DNA of 48,961 bases. Source: an uncultured Verrucomicrobiota bacterium (GTDB taxonomy: Bacteria > Verrucomicrobiota > Verrucomicrobiia > Limisphaerales > CAIYYI01). The notes beneath the pieces are model-generated. The model saw only the letters and a program-made list of their open reading frames with translations, ran no database searches and was not told where the DNA came from. Positions 17,313 to 26,339 of the stretch are shown piece after piece. Positions within the stretch are counted from its first letter, which is position 1; the number at the start of each line of letters is the position of its first letter. Where the stretch lies: the NCBI GenBank assembly GCA_903930345.1, contig CAIYYI010000645.1, positions 1 to 48,961 on the forward strand, given 5' to 3'. The position numbers and the translations under genes were made by a program.

Positions 17313-19916
17313 TTATCGTGCCAGAACCACCCGGAAACCGTTGTCAAAGCGTCGTTCCACCGGGGCAAGGCTGGTGCGGTGTGAGGTCAGAAGGGAACCC
17401 GGGACGGAACCGAACCAGGACGCCCCGCGTAAAGTGCGCATGGTTTTGGTACTGTCATTCCACTCATCCAACCATTCCCACACGTTGCCGCCCAAATCAT
17501 AAATGCCCTGCCGGTTGGCCGGGAAGGAACCGACGGGCGAGGTGGCCTCGAAGCGGTCGGTGCCCAGGTTGGCGTCGTAATTACCGGAGCCGACGGGCGG
17601 TGGCCAAGCGGTGCCCCAAGGGTACTGGCCCCGGATACGGTCACTCCGTTCCACCGGTGTGCCGCCGCTTTCGCCGGTCAGGCCGACGGCCATGCTCCAC
17701 TCCTGATCGTTGGGTAGGCGGTATGCCAAATCATTGGGCAACAAACCCTCCTTACGCTCCTTATCGGTCAGCCAGTTACAGAAAGCCTGGGCATCAATAA
17801 AGCTGACGTTGACCACCGGGTGGTTCTCCGTCTGGGTGAAATTTGGATTTTTCCAACCCGGCCCGGCATTGTACCGGGCAGCGGTCACAAAGACATCAAA
17901 GTCCAGGCGGCGGCATTCCCACACGCCAAAAAGCGTGTTGCCTACCGGCACGAAGCGCATGCCGAGGGTGTTGAACCAAGGTCTGCCCAGGACTGGTTTT
18001 TCCACTCGTATCAGGGTTCCGGCCAGCAGCCTGGCTTCTTCGTCCTGAGCGGCTTTGGCATCGGCCGCCGCCCTGGTGTCTCCTGCTTTGGCGGTGGTGC
18101 TGGCCAGGGCCAGGCGTTTCTGACGTTCCTCCATTTCCAACAGCCGAGCAGCATCCTCGAGTTTGCGGCGACGCTCCAGCTCACGCTGTTCAGATAGCCG
18201 GGCCTCAGCCACTTTGCGGGATTCCTCGGAGACAGTCAGACGTTTGGCATCAGCGATGGCACTGGCAGCTTTGGTGTCGGCTTCGGTCTTGGCTTTTGCG
18301 ACTGCCGCTTTCAATTGCTCCTCCACCTGACGGCGAGCGGCCAGCTCGGCGGTCAGGCGCTTCGCTTCATCCTCGGCGGCCTTGATCTTGGCGTTGGCTT
18401 CGGCCTTGGCTTTTTCAGCGGCGGCGATGCTGGCGGCATCAGAAGAGTTCCGGCGAGCGTCTTCCAAGGCTTTGCGCTGGGCCTCCTCATTGGCCTTGCG
18501 CGCGATCTCCTCGGCGGCGATGCGTTTGGCCTCCATTTGCTTGCTTTTCTCGATTTCAGCCGCCAGTCGTTTGGCTTCGGCTTCGGCGGTTTTGCGTTGG
18601 CTATCGGCCTCGAGCTTCGCTTTTTCGGCGGCGGCCAGGAGGGTGGCCTCGGCTTTCTTGCGGGCTTCCACTTCCGCGGTCAGGCGTTTGGCTTCCTCCT
18701 CGGCGGTCCGGCGCTTGGCCTCCGCTTCCCAGCGGGCGGTTTCAATTGATTGTGAATCCTGGTCCGGAACCCTGGCCTCGGCCACTTGGGTGGTGTTGCT
18801 GGCGCCCCCCGCTTTTTTGTTGCCGGCCTTTTCGCTCAGGACAAACCCGGCGATTCCAATCACTGCGCTGATCACTATGGCCGCGATGGGGAGCAACGCC
18901 TTGGAGGAGGGACTGCCTGATTTGGCCGGGGCGGCACCGGCCGCAATGGCGGGGCTGATGGCCGGTTGGGGGACGGCCATTGGCCGGGCGGCAGCCAGGG
19001 GTTTGGCTGGGTCGCCTTTGGGGACTGTCAGTTCCAGCATGTCGGCCAATTGTTCCATGCTGGCCGGGCGTTTTTCCGGTTCCTTCGCCAGGCAGGCGGC
19101 GGCGGTTTCATCCCAGGCCCGGGGGATCGGTTCTCCAATGATGCGCATGTCGCGCCGACGCCGGGTCATGGGCGGCGGCACATCCTCGTTGACTTGTGCT
19201 AGGATATTCCCGATGACAAAAGGAGGCTTGCCGGTGATCAGCTCATGCAGCAGCACGCCAACGGCATAAACGTCATCGCCCTGAACCGGGGCCTCCCCCT
19301 TGGTGCTTTGGGGGCTGCAGTAGCGCAAAGTGTGGCCGGGATCCTTGTTTGGCTCGGCACGGTTGATCAGTTCGCCCAGTTTGCGGTCAATGCCAAAATC
19401 CGATATCAGCAGGCTCCCTTTGGCGTCCACCAGCAGATTGGAGGGCTTGATGGCTCCGTGTGCGGTCCCGGTTCTGGCATGGGAGGCACCGAGGGCGGCG
19501 CAGAGCTGTTTGATCCATTCCCGCAGGTCGGCGGCCTCAAACACCTGGGTTTTTTTGCGTCCGCGAAGTTCGTGCAGGGAGGTGGCCTCAACGTGTTCCA
19601 TGGCAACGGCCGCCAGTTTCTCCTCTTTTTCCAGCCCGTAAACCTTGATGGTCTGGGGCAGGGCCAGGCCCTTGACTGTGTCCAGCACGGTTTGCAACTG
19701 GGCCAGCGCGGCGGCGTCCGAGGTGATGCTCAATGGCAAAAACTTAAGGGCAACCTCCCGGTTTTGCTGATCATCCCACGCCTGCCAGACGGCTGAGTTG
19801 CGTCCGCGCGCCACCAGTTTGACCAGCGAATAACGGTTGAAAACGTACTGGCCGCCCGCAAGGTTGCGGATGGGCTCGCCCAGATCCAACTCCGTGGCGT
19901 TTTTTTCATCTGACAT
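17313..19916 (-). CDS. Membrane-anchored Hanks-type pseudokinase fused to an FGE/SUMF1-like domain
   Basis: The product is 867 residues. Residues about 27-300 form a kinase domain with K58 (VALKFL) and DFG (D173). The catalytic loop reads HGAIKPSN, with Ala155 in place of the catalytic Asp, and the APE region is CSPQS. It is therefore probably a pseudokinase. One transmembrane helix (about 340-360) is followed by an Ala/Lys/Glu-rich coiled coil (about 390-640) with repeated EAKRLTAE-like units. The last 210 residues are a formylglycine-generating-enzyme/SUMF1 fold (PVVNVSF, AYRLPNDQEW, GNVWEW, GFRVVLA). The paired catalytic Cys near the FGE C-terminus are absent, so a binding role is more likely than sulfatase maturation. 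The topology suggests a cytoplasmic kinase-like head and a periplasmic FGE-like tip on a stalk. TAA ends the frame at 17313. Confidence 0.9.
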   Translation of the reverse strand: MSDEKNATELDLGEPIRNLAGGQYVFNRYSLVKLVARGRNSAVWQAWDDQQNREVALKFLPLSITSDAAALAQLQTVLDTVKGLALPQTIKVYGLEKEEKLAAVAMEHVEATSLHELRGRKKTQVFEAADLREWIKQLCAALGASHARTGTAHGAIKPSNLLVDAKGSLLISDFGIDRKLGELINRAEPNKDPGHTLRYCSPQSTKGEAPVQGDDVYAVGVLLHELITGKPPFVIGNILAQVNEDVPPPMTRRRRDMRIIGEPIPRAWDETAAACLAKEPEKRPASMEQLADMLELTVPKGDPAKPLAAARPMAVPQPAISPAIAAGAAPAKSGSPSSKALLPIAAIVISAVIGIAGFVLSEKAGNKKAGGASNTTQVAEARVPDQDSQSIETARWEAEAKRRTAEEEAKRLTAEVEARKKAEATLLAAAEKAKLEADSQRKTAEAEAKRLAAEIEKSKQMEAKRIAAEEIARKANEEAQRKALEDARRNSSDAASIAAAEKAKAEANAKIKAAEDEAKRLTAELAARRQVEEQLKAAVAKAKTEADTKAASAIADAKRLTVSEESRKVAEARLSEQRELERRRKLEDAARLLEMEERQKRLALASTTAKAGDTRAAADAKAAQDEEARLLAGTLIRVEKPVLGRPWFNTLGMRFVPVGNTLFGVWECRRLDFDVFVTAARYNAGPGWKNPNFTQTENHPVVNVSFIDAQAFCNWLTDKERKEGLLPNDLAYRLPNDQEWSMAVGLTGESGGTPVERSDRIRGQYPWGTAWPPPVGSGNYDANLGTDRFEATSPVGSFPANRQGIYDLGGNVWEWLDEWNDSTKTMRTLRGASWFGSVPGSLLTSHRTSLAPVERRFDNGFRVVLAR

Positions 19917-20279
19917 ATGACAGGCGTGTTCGGGTTAGGGTCAGGCCTCTGTTTTCCAAGGGCCGAACGGATGGTACAAGGGACTTCCTACTGGAAAACC
20001 CCGGTCGGGGCAATCTTTTTTCCGTTTGCAGGAGACGTGGAAAACAGCTCGCATCAATAATCTCAAGTCACTAACCCTACGCTTGTTTGGGCTGAAATTC
20101 AACCCTTGATCGTGGGAAAGTCCCGCCGGCGATTGCGGCCTGAATCTCCTGTGGCCATGCTGGGGAATGGCCAATCCTCAAAAGGGGTCTCACGATTACC
20201 CAAAGCGCTGTGTTGACATTCCTCGTGATTGGCGAGAGCGTTTTTACGGCAAGCATCTTGCCATCGAAGATCCGTTTCT
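19917..20279. other. Divergent intergenic region, no gene seen
   Basis: This stretch separates the divergent pseudokinase and zinc-ribbon genes. TTGACA at 20213-20218 is a possible -35 for the rightward gene, but no good -10 stands 16-18 bp downstream. Several short GC-rich palindromes are present. No convincing frame or RNA is seen. Confidence 0.4.
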
Positions 20280-20696
20280 ATGATTAAAGTAATTGAACAG
20301 TTGTACGCTCTCCAACAGGTGGAAATGGGACCGAAGGGGCAATCCCCTGAAAGCGAGCCTGAAATCAAGAAATTGCGCCAGCTTATCCCGCTGCCCATTC
20401 TGGGCCATTATGACCGGCTGCGGGTGCGCGGTAAGAGTGGTGTGGCCCTGGTGCGTTCCGGCGTTTGCTCAGGCTGCCACATGAAGCTGGCGGTGGGTGT
20501 CAATGCCGACCTCCTGCGCGGGGACGACATCCGGTTATGCGATTCCTGTGGTCGCTACCTGATGGTGTCTCCTGACGACCGACAGGCGGCTGAGGCGGCG
20601 GCGGTCGCCATGGCGTTGCCGGTTGCCCCGGTGGTCAAGGCTCCGGCCAAACGCAAATCCCGCAAGAGCAGCCCGCCATTGGAAACAGCGGACTGA
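20280..20696 (+). CDS. Small C4 zinc-ribbon protein (DUF164/CdsZ C-terminal type)
   Basis: The product is 138 residues from ATG 20280. An N-terminal helix is followed by a zinc ribbon with GVCSGCHMKL and LCDSCGRYL. The two C-x2-C pairs about 25 residues apart match the C-terminal zinc ribbon of the family that in longer proteins follows a coiled coil. The tail is Lys/Ala-rich (KAPAKRKSRKSS) and may bind nucleic acid. The canonical N-terminal coiled coil is very short here. The family is linked to RNA or transcription functions, but the precise role is unknown. A terminator follows the stop. Confidence 0.82.
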   Translation: MIKVIEQLYALQQVEMGPKGQSPESEPEIKKLRQLIPLPILGHYDRLRVRGKSGVALVRSGVCSGCHMKLAVGVNADLLRGDDIRLCDSCGRYLMVSPDDRQAAEAAAVAMALPVAPVVKAPAKRKSRKSSPPLETAD

Positions 20697-20724
20697 TCAG
20701 GCTTCTCTGGTGTTTAACCATCAC

Positions 20725-20754
20725 CCCCACCGGTTCACCCCGGCGGGGTTTTTT
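20725..20754 (+). terminator. Intrinsic terminator after the zinc-ribbon gene
   Basis: The stem CCCCACCGG (20725-20733) / CCGGCGGGG (20740-20748) has one A-C mismatch and a 6-nt loop, followed by six T (20749-20754). The T run is on the plus strand, so it serves the rightward gene rather than the converging GH2 gene. Confidence 0.8.
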
Positions 20755-20758
20755 CGAC

Positions 20759-23700
20759 TCAGGGGGTGGTCAGAACATTGATTTCCGCGAGGGAGGCCCA
20801 TTGGCCCGAATGCCCTGAGAGCACCACCAAACGAAGGAATCGGGCCGTGATGTTCGGTGGCAGGGGGATGCGGGTGGCTGCTGAGCGGGCTGGCAGGGAA
20901 CCGGTGGCGACGGTGCTCCATGCTTTGCCGTCCAGGCTGGCCTCCAGCCGGTAATCTTTGATCCACCCGTTGCGCTGGCCGTCCTGGCGCGGCGTCAGTT
21001 CAACCGCCGCCATGGTGATGGGCCGGACGAATTCCAATTCCAGCTCATGTGGAAACGCGGGGCCTTGTTCGCCCCAGACGGTGTGCCACAGGGTGGCAGG
21101 ATTGCCATCGGATGCCTGTGACGCCTCGTAGCCGTTCTGGGCGCTGCTGGCACGCACGGCGCGCAAACCGAGCGCTTCCATCCCGGTTGGCGTGCTCAGC
21201 AAGCCCCGGACTTGGGTCGGCGTCATGGGCGTGCGGGGGGCAAAATTGCGGCTGTCCACGTAGCTTACCAGGCTGTGCCATAGCTGGCGCGCGACCGGAT
21301 TGTTGGGCAGGTCATTTTGCAGGTCGATGCTGCACACGAGCAGACGGCCGGGGCCGACCTGACCTTCGATTACCAAGCCCAGCCGCCGGTTGGTCACCCA
21401 GTCGTCGATGACGCGCACGACCGGGCTCAAGCCCTCCGGCAAGCCCTGCAGGTTCATCGGTTGGGCGCGGTTCACCAGGTACCACCACTGCCAGTTGCTG
21501 TGGTATTCGGTCGGGAAGGCTGCCATGGCCGGGGCTTGGGGTTCGCACAGGATGCCCAGGGTGTGCGGCGGCTGCTGGTGCGTCCAGGCCGTGTTCCAAA
21601 AGATGCTGGAGAAGCCGAACGCAATTTTGCCACGGTGATCGTGGGCGACGCGTCCCGGCGGGGCAAGCAGGATGACTTTTCCGCCCAGGGCGAGCTTGCG
21701 TTCCGCTTCCTCCGTCAGGCTGTTGACCACGAGCAGGTCTTCCGGCACCACGGTTTCCACCTGGGCAGGATACACCCAAACGTCCCAGTCGTTCTCCACG
21801 TGGTAACGCTCCAGGCTGGCGACCAGCCGGTATTTTTGCGGGGCGGGTATCTGGGCGAGCGGGATGGTCAAATCACCCAGGGTTATCCCGTTGTCCACCG
21901 CAATGGTCCTGGGGGGCAGCTTGCCGCTGGCCACCGGTTTGCCATTGGCTCCCACCAGCTTCCAGGTCAGTACTGCGTTGGGCAGGGGCGCAGCTCCGAA
22001 GTGCGCCACTTCCAGGGTGGCGGTCAGGGTTTCAGCGGTGGTAAACACCCGTTTGGGCAGGCGGGCCAAGGGCACGGTGGCATTGCAGAACCGGCTGTAC
22101 TCCGCGCCTGAAACGTAGCCCTTGCTTTCCCAGAAGGGATCCAGCACCCCCACCAGGGCGGTTCCCTGGCCGGGGAAGTCGTGCAGGTCCAGCAGTTGGA
22201 AACCGCCCATGCCTGGAGTGCGCAGGGCCGACTCAATGTCCTCCTTGTAGCAGAGGGCCTGCAGCTTTCCTGACGCCAGGAGAAATTGCCGGGCCAGCGG
22301 GAGCATGCCGTTGGCAGCCAGGGTGTCGCGGAAAATCTCAAAATTGCGTGCTTTCAGGTAGCCGGTGTATTTGCTGATTTCCTCCAGGTTCGGGTAAACG
22401 CACCATTGGCCGATCTCGTGGCTGATGACGGGCACGGTGCGTTTTTGGATGTAGTTCCGGTAGTCAGTCACAGTTTCCGGCGGCCGCCCGTTAATGCGCG
22501 AGCGCAGGCCTTCGCCCCAGGCTTGCACGCGGGGATCCGGGGTCACATGGAACTGGTTTTCCTTCAGCTGCGGCCAGCCGGCGGCGCTGGTGTACAGCCT
22601 GCGTGTGTCGTTGGTTTTATAGTGGTCCACCCAGCGGGCCAGGAAGGCGCCGTGCTTTTTTCCGCCCGGCTCGTTTCCGTAGGGCATCAGCACGAATGAG
22701 GGGTGGTTGCCGTAGGCTTGCAGGATGCGGTCAGCCTCCCGGTAAATCCATTCGTCAATCGGTTTGCCATCCCCGATGGTGGTGGACATGTTGGCCCAGG
22801 AACCGCACTCGACCTGATAGTAAAAACCCATCTCATCTGCGGCCTCAAAGGCTGCTTCTGGCGGGCACCAGGAGTGGAACCGGAGGTGGTTCAAACCATG
22901 GTCCCGGGCCGTGTTCAGGATGCGTTTCCACTCTTCCACCCCGGTGGGGGGATGGCCGGTTCGGGGAAAAATGGCGCATTCCAGGGTGCCCCGTAAAATG
23001 GTTTTACGGCCATTGAGGAGAAACTGGGTGCCCGCAGTGGTGATTTCCCGCAGGCCGAAGACCGACGCTTTTTCTGCCGCCCCCAGGCGGGCGGTCAGGC
23101 GGTGCAGGGCGGGGTTGAACTCATCCCACAGCAGGCTGTTTGTCCCCAGGGGATAGGTGGCTTCGAAAGCGCCGCCGGCGGCATCCCACTGGACTTTCAC
23201 TGCCACGGTTGGAAACCGGAATCCGACCGGATAGAGCGCCTCGGCCAGGAGGGTCAGCTGGCCCTGCCCGTTGGTGCCGGTGGCATTGCTGATGCGCCCT
23301 TTGACGATGGCGCTGTGCGTTGCGATGACGGGGTGGATTTGAAGGTCGCTGATCCAGACGGGCGGGGTGGCTTCCAGTCGCAGTTGGCCGACCAGGCCGT
23401 TCCAGTTGCCTTGGGTATGGTCACTGACGCTGTGGGAGTTTTCGCCCACATCCACCACCATCTGATTGTCCACCCGGATGGTGATCACATGCTTGCCGGG
23501 TTTGACCCGGGTGCCCAAATCATAGACGTGGGGGGTGGAGAGGCTGTCGTTGGTGCCGATGGGTGCCCCATCCATCCAGACCCGCGTTTCCCAGTGGGGG
23601 CGCTCGAGGGTGAGCTGCAGCCGTTTCCCAGCCCATTGGGCGGGCACTTCAATGTCGCGCTGATACCAGGCGGCGCCACGGTAGTATGTTTCCGGCTGCA

Positions 23701-24031
23701 GCCAGAACGGCACCTTGATGTGGCCGGGCTGACGGTACCGGGCATATTCCGAGGCGGTGAACCAGGAGCGGTCCACAATGCCGCCGATCCAGGGGGTGTC
23801 CACGGTCACCGGATCGCCCAGACCCTGCTGGGAAACCGAACCCGGCAGCCGGATTTTGCCTGCCAGCTTCTGCTGGAACCAGCCCTCCGCCTGGCCGACG
23901 TTGGCGCGGTCCAGGGCAAAACGCCAGTTCCCATCCAGCTTGAGCTCCGGGTTGGCGGCCAGGGCGATTGAGGTGAACGCCAGGGTGGCCAGCGTGGTTA
24001 GCAAGGGGCGATAGAAGGGCAGGGGATTCAT
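20759..24031 (-). CDS. Secreted GH2-family beta-glycosidase with C-terminal discoidin-like (F5/8-C) domain
   Basis: The product is 1090 residues. A signal peptide (ending near FTSIALA) precedes a GH2 sugar-binding domain (LDGNWRFALD, RVWMDG), an Ig-like domain and a TIM barrel. The acid/base is E454 (YGNEPGG) and the nucleophile E539 (VISHEIGQW). A C-terminal region near residues 950-1090 (SQASDGNPATLWHT, RFLRLVVLSG) looks like a carbohydrate-binding discoidin domain. GH2 enzymes include beta-galactosidases, glucuronidases and mannosidases; the locus favours a galactoside, but the specificity is unproven. The start is ATG 24031, overlapping the upstream stop as ATGA. The longer open frame to 24868 is a shadow of the mutarotase gene. 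It is a full-length paralogue of the stump at 970-1497. Confidence 0.92.
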   Translation of the reverse strand: MNPLPFYRPLLTTLATLAFTSIALAANPELKLDGNWRFALDRANVGQAEGWFQQKLAGKIRLPGSVSQQGLGDPVTVDTPWIGGIVDRSWFTASEYARYRQPGHIKVPFWLQPETYYRGAAWYQRDIEVPAQWAGKRLQLTLERPHWETRVWMDGAPIGTNDSLSTPHVYDLGTRVKPGKHVITIRVDNQMVVDVGENSHSVSDHTQGNWNGLVGQLRLEATPPVWISDLQIHPVIATHSAIVKGRISNATGTNGQGQLTLLAEALYPVGFRFPTVAVKVQWDAAGGAFEATYPLGTNSLLWDEFNPALHRLTARLGAAEKASVFGLREITTAGTQFLLNGRKTILRGTLECAIFPRTGHPPTGVEEWKRILNTARDHGLNHLRFHSWCPPEAAFEAADEMGFYYQVECGSWANMSTTIGDGKPIDEWIYREADRILQAYGNHPSFVLMPYGNEPGGKKHGAFLARWVDHYKTNDTRRLYTSAAGWPQLKENQFHVTPDPRVQAWGEGLRSRINGRPPETVTDYRNYIQKRTVPVISHEIGQWCVYPNLEEISKYTGYLKARNFEIFRDTLAANGMLPLARQFLLASGKLQALCYKEDIESALRTPGMGGFQLLDLHDFPGQGTALVGVLDPFWESKGYVSGAEYSRFCNATVPLARLPKRVFTTAETLTATLEVAHFGAAPLPNAVLTWKLVGANGKPVASGKLPPRTIAVDNGITLGDLTIPLAQIPAPQKYRLVASLERYHVENDWDVWVYPAQVETVVPEDLLVVNSLTEEAERKLALGGKVILLAPPGRVAHDHRGKIAFGFSSIFWNTAWTHQQPPHTLGILCEPQAPAMAAFPTEYHSNWQWWYLVNRAQPMNLQGLPEGLSPVVRVIDDWVTNRRLGLVIEGQVGPGRLLVCSIDLQNDLPNNPVARQLWHSLVSYVDSRNFAPRTPMTPTQVRGLLSTPTGMEALGLRAVRASSAQNGYEASQASDGNPATLWHTVWGEQGPAFPHELELEFVRPITMAAVELTPRQDGQRNGWIKDYRLEASLDGKAWSTVATGSLPARSAATRIPLPPNITARFLRLVVLSGHSGQWASLAEINVLTTP

Positions 24032-24912
24032 GAGTTGTTCAGGGTTTCGAGGGTGAGGGTGATCCGCCAGGTACGGGTTTCGCCGGCGGCAATCAGCCCG
24101 GCGCGTTTCCAGCGGTTGACGGCAATATCCAGGGCATCCGGGGCGCCGCTGGTGGGTTCCAATGCCAGATGATGGTGCCCATTCCAGCCCCCGCGCGTGA
24201 GCCACAGGCCCAGTATCGGGTTTTCCCCGGGGCTCCATTCCAGCAGTAAGCGGTCGTTGGTCTGGTCGTTGACGATGGCGGCCCAGCCTTCCGTGAGCGG
24301 CCCGGCGAAGCTTTTGGCGCAGGCGATTTTTCCCGCCGGGAAGGTCAGGGAATTCACCCAGGATTGGCCCTTCAAGTGATGGCGTATCTCCGGGGTCAAT
24401 TCCAGGCGGTCGCCTTTGTGCAGGGCAAACAGGGGGTGCATGGCCCAGAGAAAATGCTCTGCTTCCAGACCCCGGTTGATGAGGGTGTACTCCGCGTAAA
24501 CCTGCTGCTGGCGCAGCTCCAGGCTGCGGGTAAAGCGGAACGGAGTGGGCGCCAGATCCACCGAGGCGGCAATGCGGCCTGTTTCCCAGGCGGATTCGTC
24601 CAGGGACCAGCTGCGAAACCAGACCTCGCCATGGTCGGGCAGCTGCCGATCCCGCCAGCGGCAGGGGGCGATGGTGGGCAGGCATTCGTCCCAGCCGGCC
24701 AGCGGGCTCCGGGCGAAATCGTCCCCGGCCTGGTTGGTAAACAGTTTCAGCTCCGGCTCCGGATGCCACAGCCATTCCCGCCCGGTGCGCTCGTTGCGCA
24801 GCGATATCACCCGGGCGCCCAGCTCCGGCACCACGGCCAGGCTGGCCGCCTCGTTTTCCACCCGGCACACGGAAAAGCCGTCGCGGGTCTGGCTGGAAAA
24901 TTGGTTATCCAT
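24028..24912 (-). CDS. Aldose 1-epimerase (mutarotase)-like protein
   Basis: The product is 294 residues with a galactose-mutarotase-like beta-sandwich fold. Characteristic stretches are LGARVISLRNE, GWDECLPTI, a His in AMHPLF and the Glu of LALEPTSGAPD that corresponds to the catalytic base region. The family interconverts alpha and beta anomers of hexoses. It has no signal peptide, so it is cytoplasmic. It sits between the sugar porter (8-nt gap) and GH2 (ATGA overlap), which fits anomer conversion of imported galactose. Some members act on other sugars or on hexose-6-phosphates, so the substrate is inferred from context. Confidence 0.85.
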   Translation of the reverse strand: MDNQFSSQTRDGFSVCRVENEAASLAVVPELGARVISLRNERTGREWLWHPEPELKLFTNQAGDDFARSPLAGWDECLPTIAPCRWRDRQLPDHGEVWFRSWSLDESAWETGRIAASVDLAPTPFRFTRSLELRQQQVYAEYTLINRGLEAEHFLWAMHPLFALHKGDRLELTPEIRHHLKGQSWVNSLTFPAGKIACAKSFAGPLTEGWAAIVNDQTNDRLLLEWSPGENPILGLWLTRGGWNGHHHLALEPTSGAPDALDIAVNRWKRAGLIAAGETRTWRITLTLETLNNS

Positions 24913-24920
24913 GGCGGACG

Positions 24921-26339
24921 CTATTGGACGAGATCCTTCTCGAGCTGCTCCAGGGTTTTTCCCTTGGTCTCCGGCAGGCTGCGCAGGATGTACACAAAGC
25001 CCGCCACGCAGATGGCTCCGTAAATCCAGAATGTGCCCGCCGGGCCGAGCGCGGCGTTCAGCAGCGGGAACGTGTAGGTGAGGATAAAGCAGGCGATCCA
25101 CAGGGATGAGACCGCCACGGACATGGCCGCCCCCCGGATGCGGGTGGGGAAGATTTCGGAAATAACCACCCAGGTCACGGGGGCCAGCGACATGGCGTAG
25201 CAGCCGATGGCGGCCAGCACCAGCACCAGCATGGGCCAGCCTTGCACCCCGGCGGCGTAGCACGCGCCCATGAGCACGTAGATGGCCGCCAGCCCGGCCG
25301 AGCCCAGCAGCATCAGGGGGCGCCGCCCGCCGCGATCCACCACCCCCAGGGCCACAAAGGTGAACACCAGGTTCACGGAACCGGTCCACGCGATGTTTTT
25401 CAACACGTCTTTAATGTCGTAGCCGGCCGCCCGGAAAATCTCCTCCGCGTAGTTGAAGATGACGTTGATGCCGCACCATTGCTGAAATACGGCCAGGGTT
25501 ACCCCCAGGGCGATCACCCGGCGCATGCGCGGTTCAAACAGGGTGCGAAAGTTCGTGCTGACCCCAGTTTCGGCCTGGCCTGCCCGGGCTTCGAGCAGCG
25601 CCGTGCGGGCGTAGCGCTCCCCGCCGATGCGGGTCAGGATCTGCTCCGCCTGGCTGGCCTTGCCCTTGGCGGCCAGCCAGCGCGGGCTTTCCGGCACGAA
25701 GAACATGCTGGCGAAAAACAGCAGGGAGGGAACCGCCGTCAATCCGAACATCCAGCGCCAGCCCTGCTGGCCGTACCAGGAGGTGCGAATGAATTCATCC
25801 GTGGCCCCCGCCGGAAGGTTGCGGACCAGCGCCCAGTTGACGATCTGCGCCAGCAGGATGCCCACCACAATCGTGAGCTGGTTCAGGGAGACCAGTTTGC
25901 CCCGCACGGCGGCGGGGGCGATTTCGGCGATGTACAGCGGGGAGAGATTGGAGGCCAGGCCAATGGCCACCCCTCCCAGCATGCGCCAGCCCACAAACAG
26001 GCTGAAGGAGTTGGCCAGGGCATTGCCCAGGGAGGTGGCGGCAAACAGGAAGGCGGCGAAGACCAGCAGGTTTTTGCGGCCGAAGCGATCGCTCAGGGTT
26101 CCGGCCACCAGCGCCCCCGCCAGGCAGCCCAGCAGCGCACAGCTGTTGGCCCAGCCGACCGCGCTGGCGTCCTTGAGTTGGAAATAGCTCTGAAAAAATG
26201 GTTTGGCCCCGCCGATTACCACCCAGTCGTAGCCGAACAGCAGGCCGCCCATGGCGGCCACGAAGGCGATGCCCCAGACGTAGGTGCGGTTGTAATCTGA
26301 CGGCCCTTCCGGGCTGCCGGTTTGGTTATTGATAATCAT
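24921..26339 (-). CDS. Sugar porter family MFS transporter
   Basis: The product is 472 residues with about 12 hydrophobic segments. The sugar porter signatures are GGLLFGYDWVVIGG in helix 1, SDRFGRKN in the 2-3 loop, RMLGGVAIGLAS, PESPRWLAAKGK before the central loop, DRGGRRPLML in the 8-9 loop and PETKGKTLEQLE at the C-terminus. This family carries hexoses, often by proton or sodium symport. The ATG at 26339 overlaps the GH27 stop as ATGA. The position between two glycosidases and a mutarotase suggests uptake of the released sugar. Confidence 0.95.
   Translation of the reverse strand: MIINNQTGSPEGPSDYNRTYVWGIAFVAAMGGLLFGYDWVVIGGAKPFFQSYFQLKDASAVGWANSCALLGCLAGALVAGTLSDRFGRKNLLVFAAFLFAATSLGNALANSFSLFVGWRMLGGVAIGLASNLSPLYIAEIAPAAVRGKLVSLNQLTIVVGILLAQIVNWALVRNLPAGATDEFIRTSWYGQQGWRWMFGLTAVPSLLFFASMFFVPESPRWLAAKGKASQAEQILTRIGGERYARTALLEARAGQAETGVSTNFRTLFEPRMRRVIALGVTLAVFQQWCGINVIFNYAEEIFRAAGYDIKDVLKNIAWTGSVNLVFTFVALGVVDRGGRRPLMLLGSAGLAAIYVLMGACYAAGVQGWPMLVLVLAAIGCYAMSLAPVTWVVISEIFPTRIRGAAMSVAVSSLWIACFILTYTFPLLNAALGPAGTFWIYGAICVAGFVYILRSLPETKGKTLEQLEKDLVQ

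Noticed and set aside
17996..18743. Apparent repetitive DNA inside the pseudokinase gene
   Set aside because: Explained by coiled-coil coding repeats (EAKRLTAE-like), with varied codons and an intact frame.
24032..24868. N-terminal extension of the GH2 frame
   Set aside because: The extension is low-complexity and antiparallel to no signal; the same bases encode the mutarotase in another frame, and the signal peptide begins at 24031.
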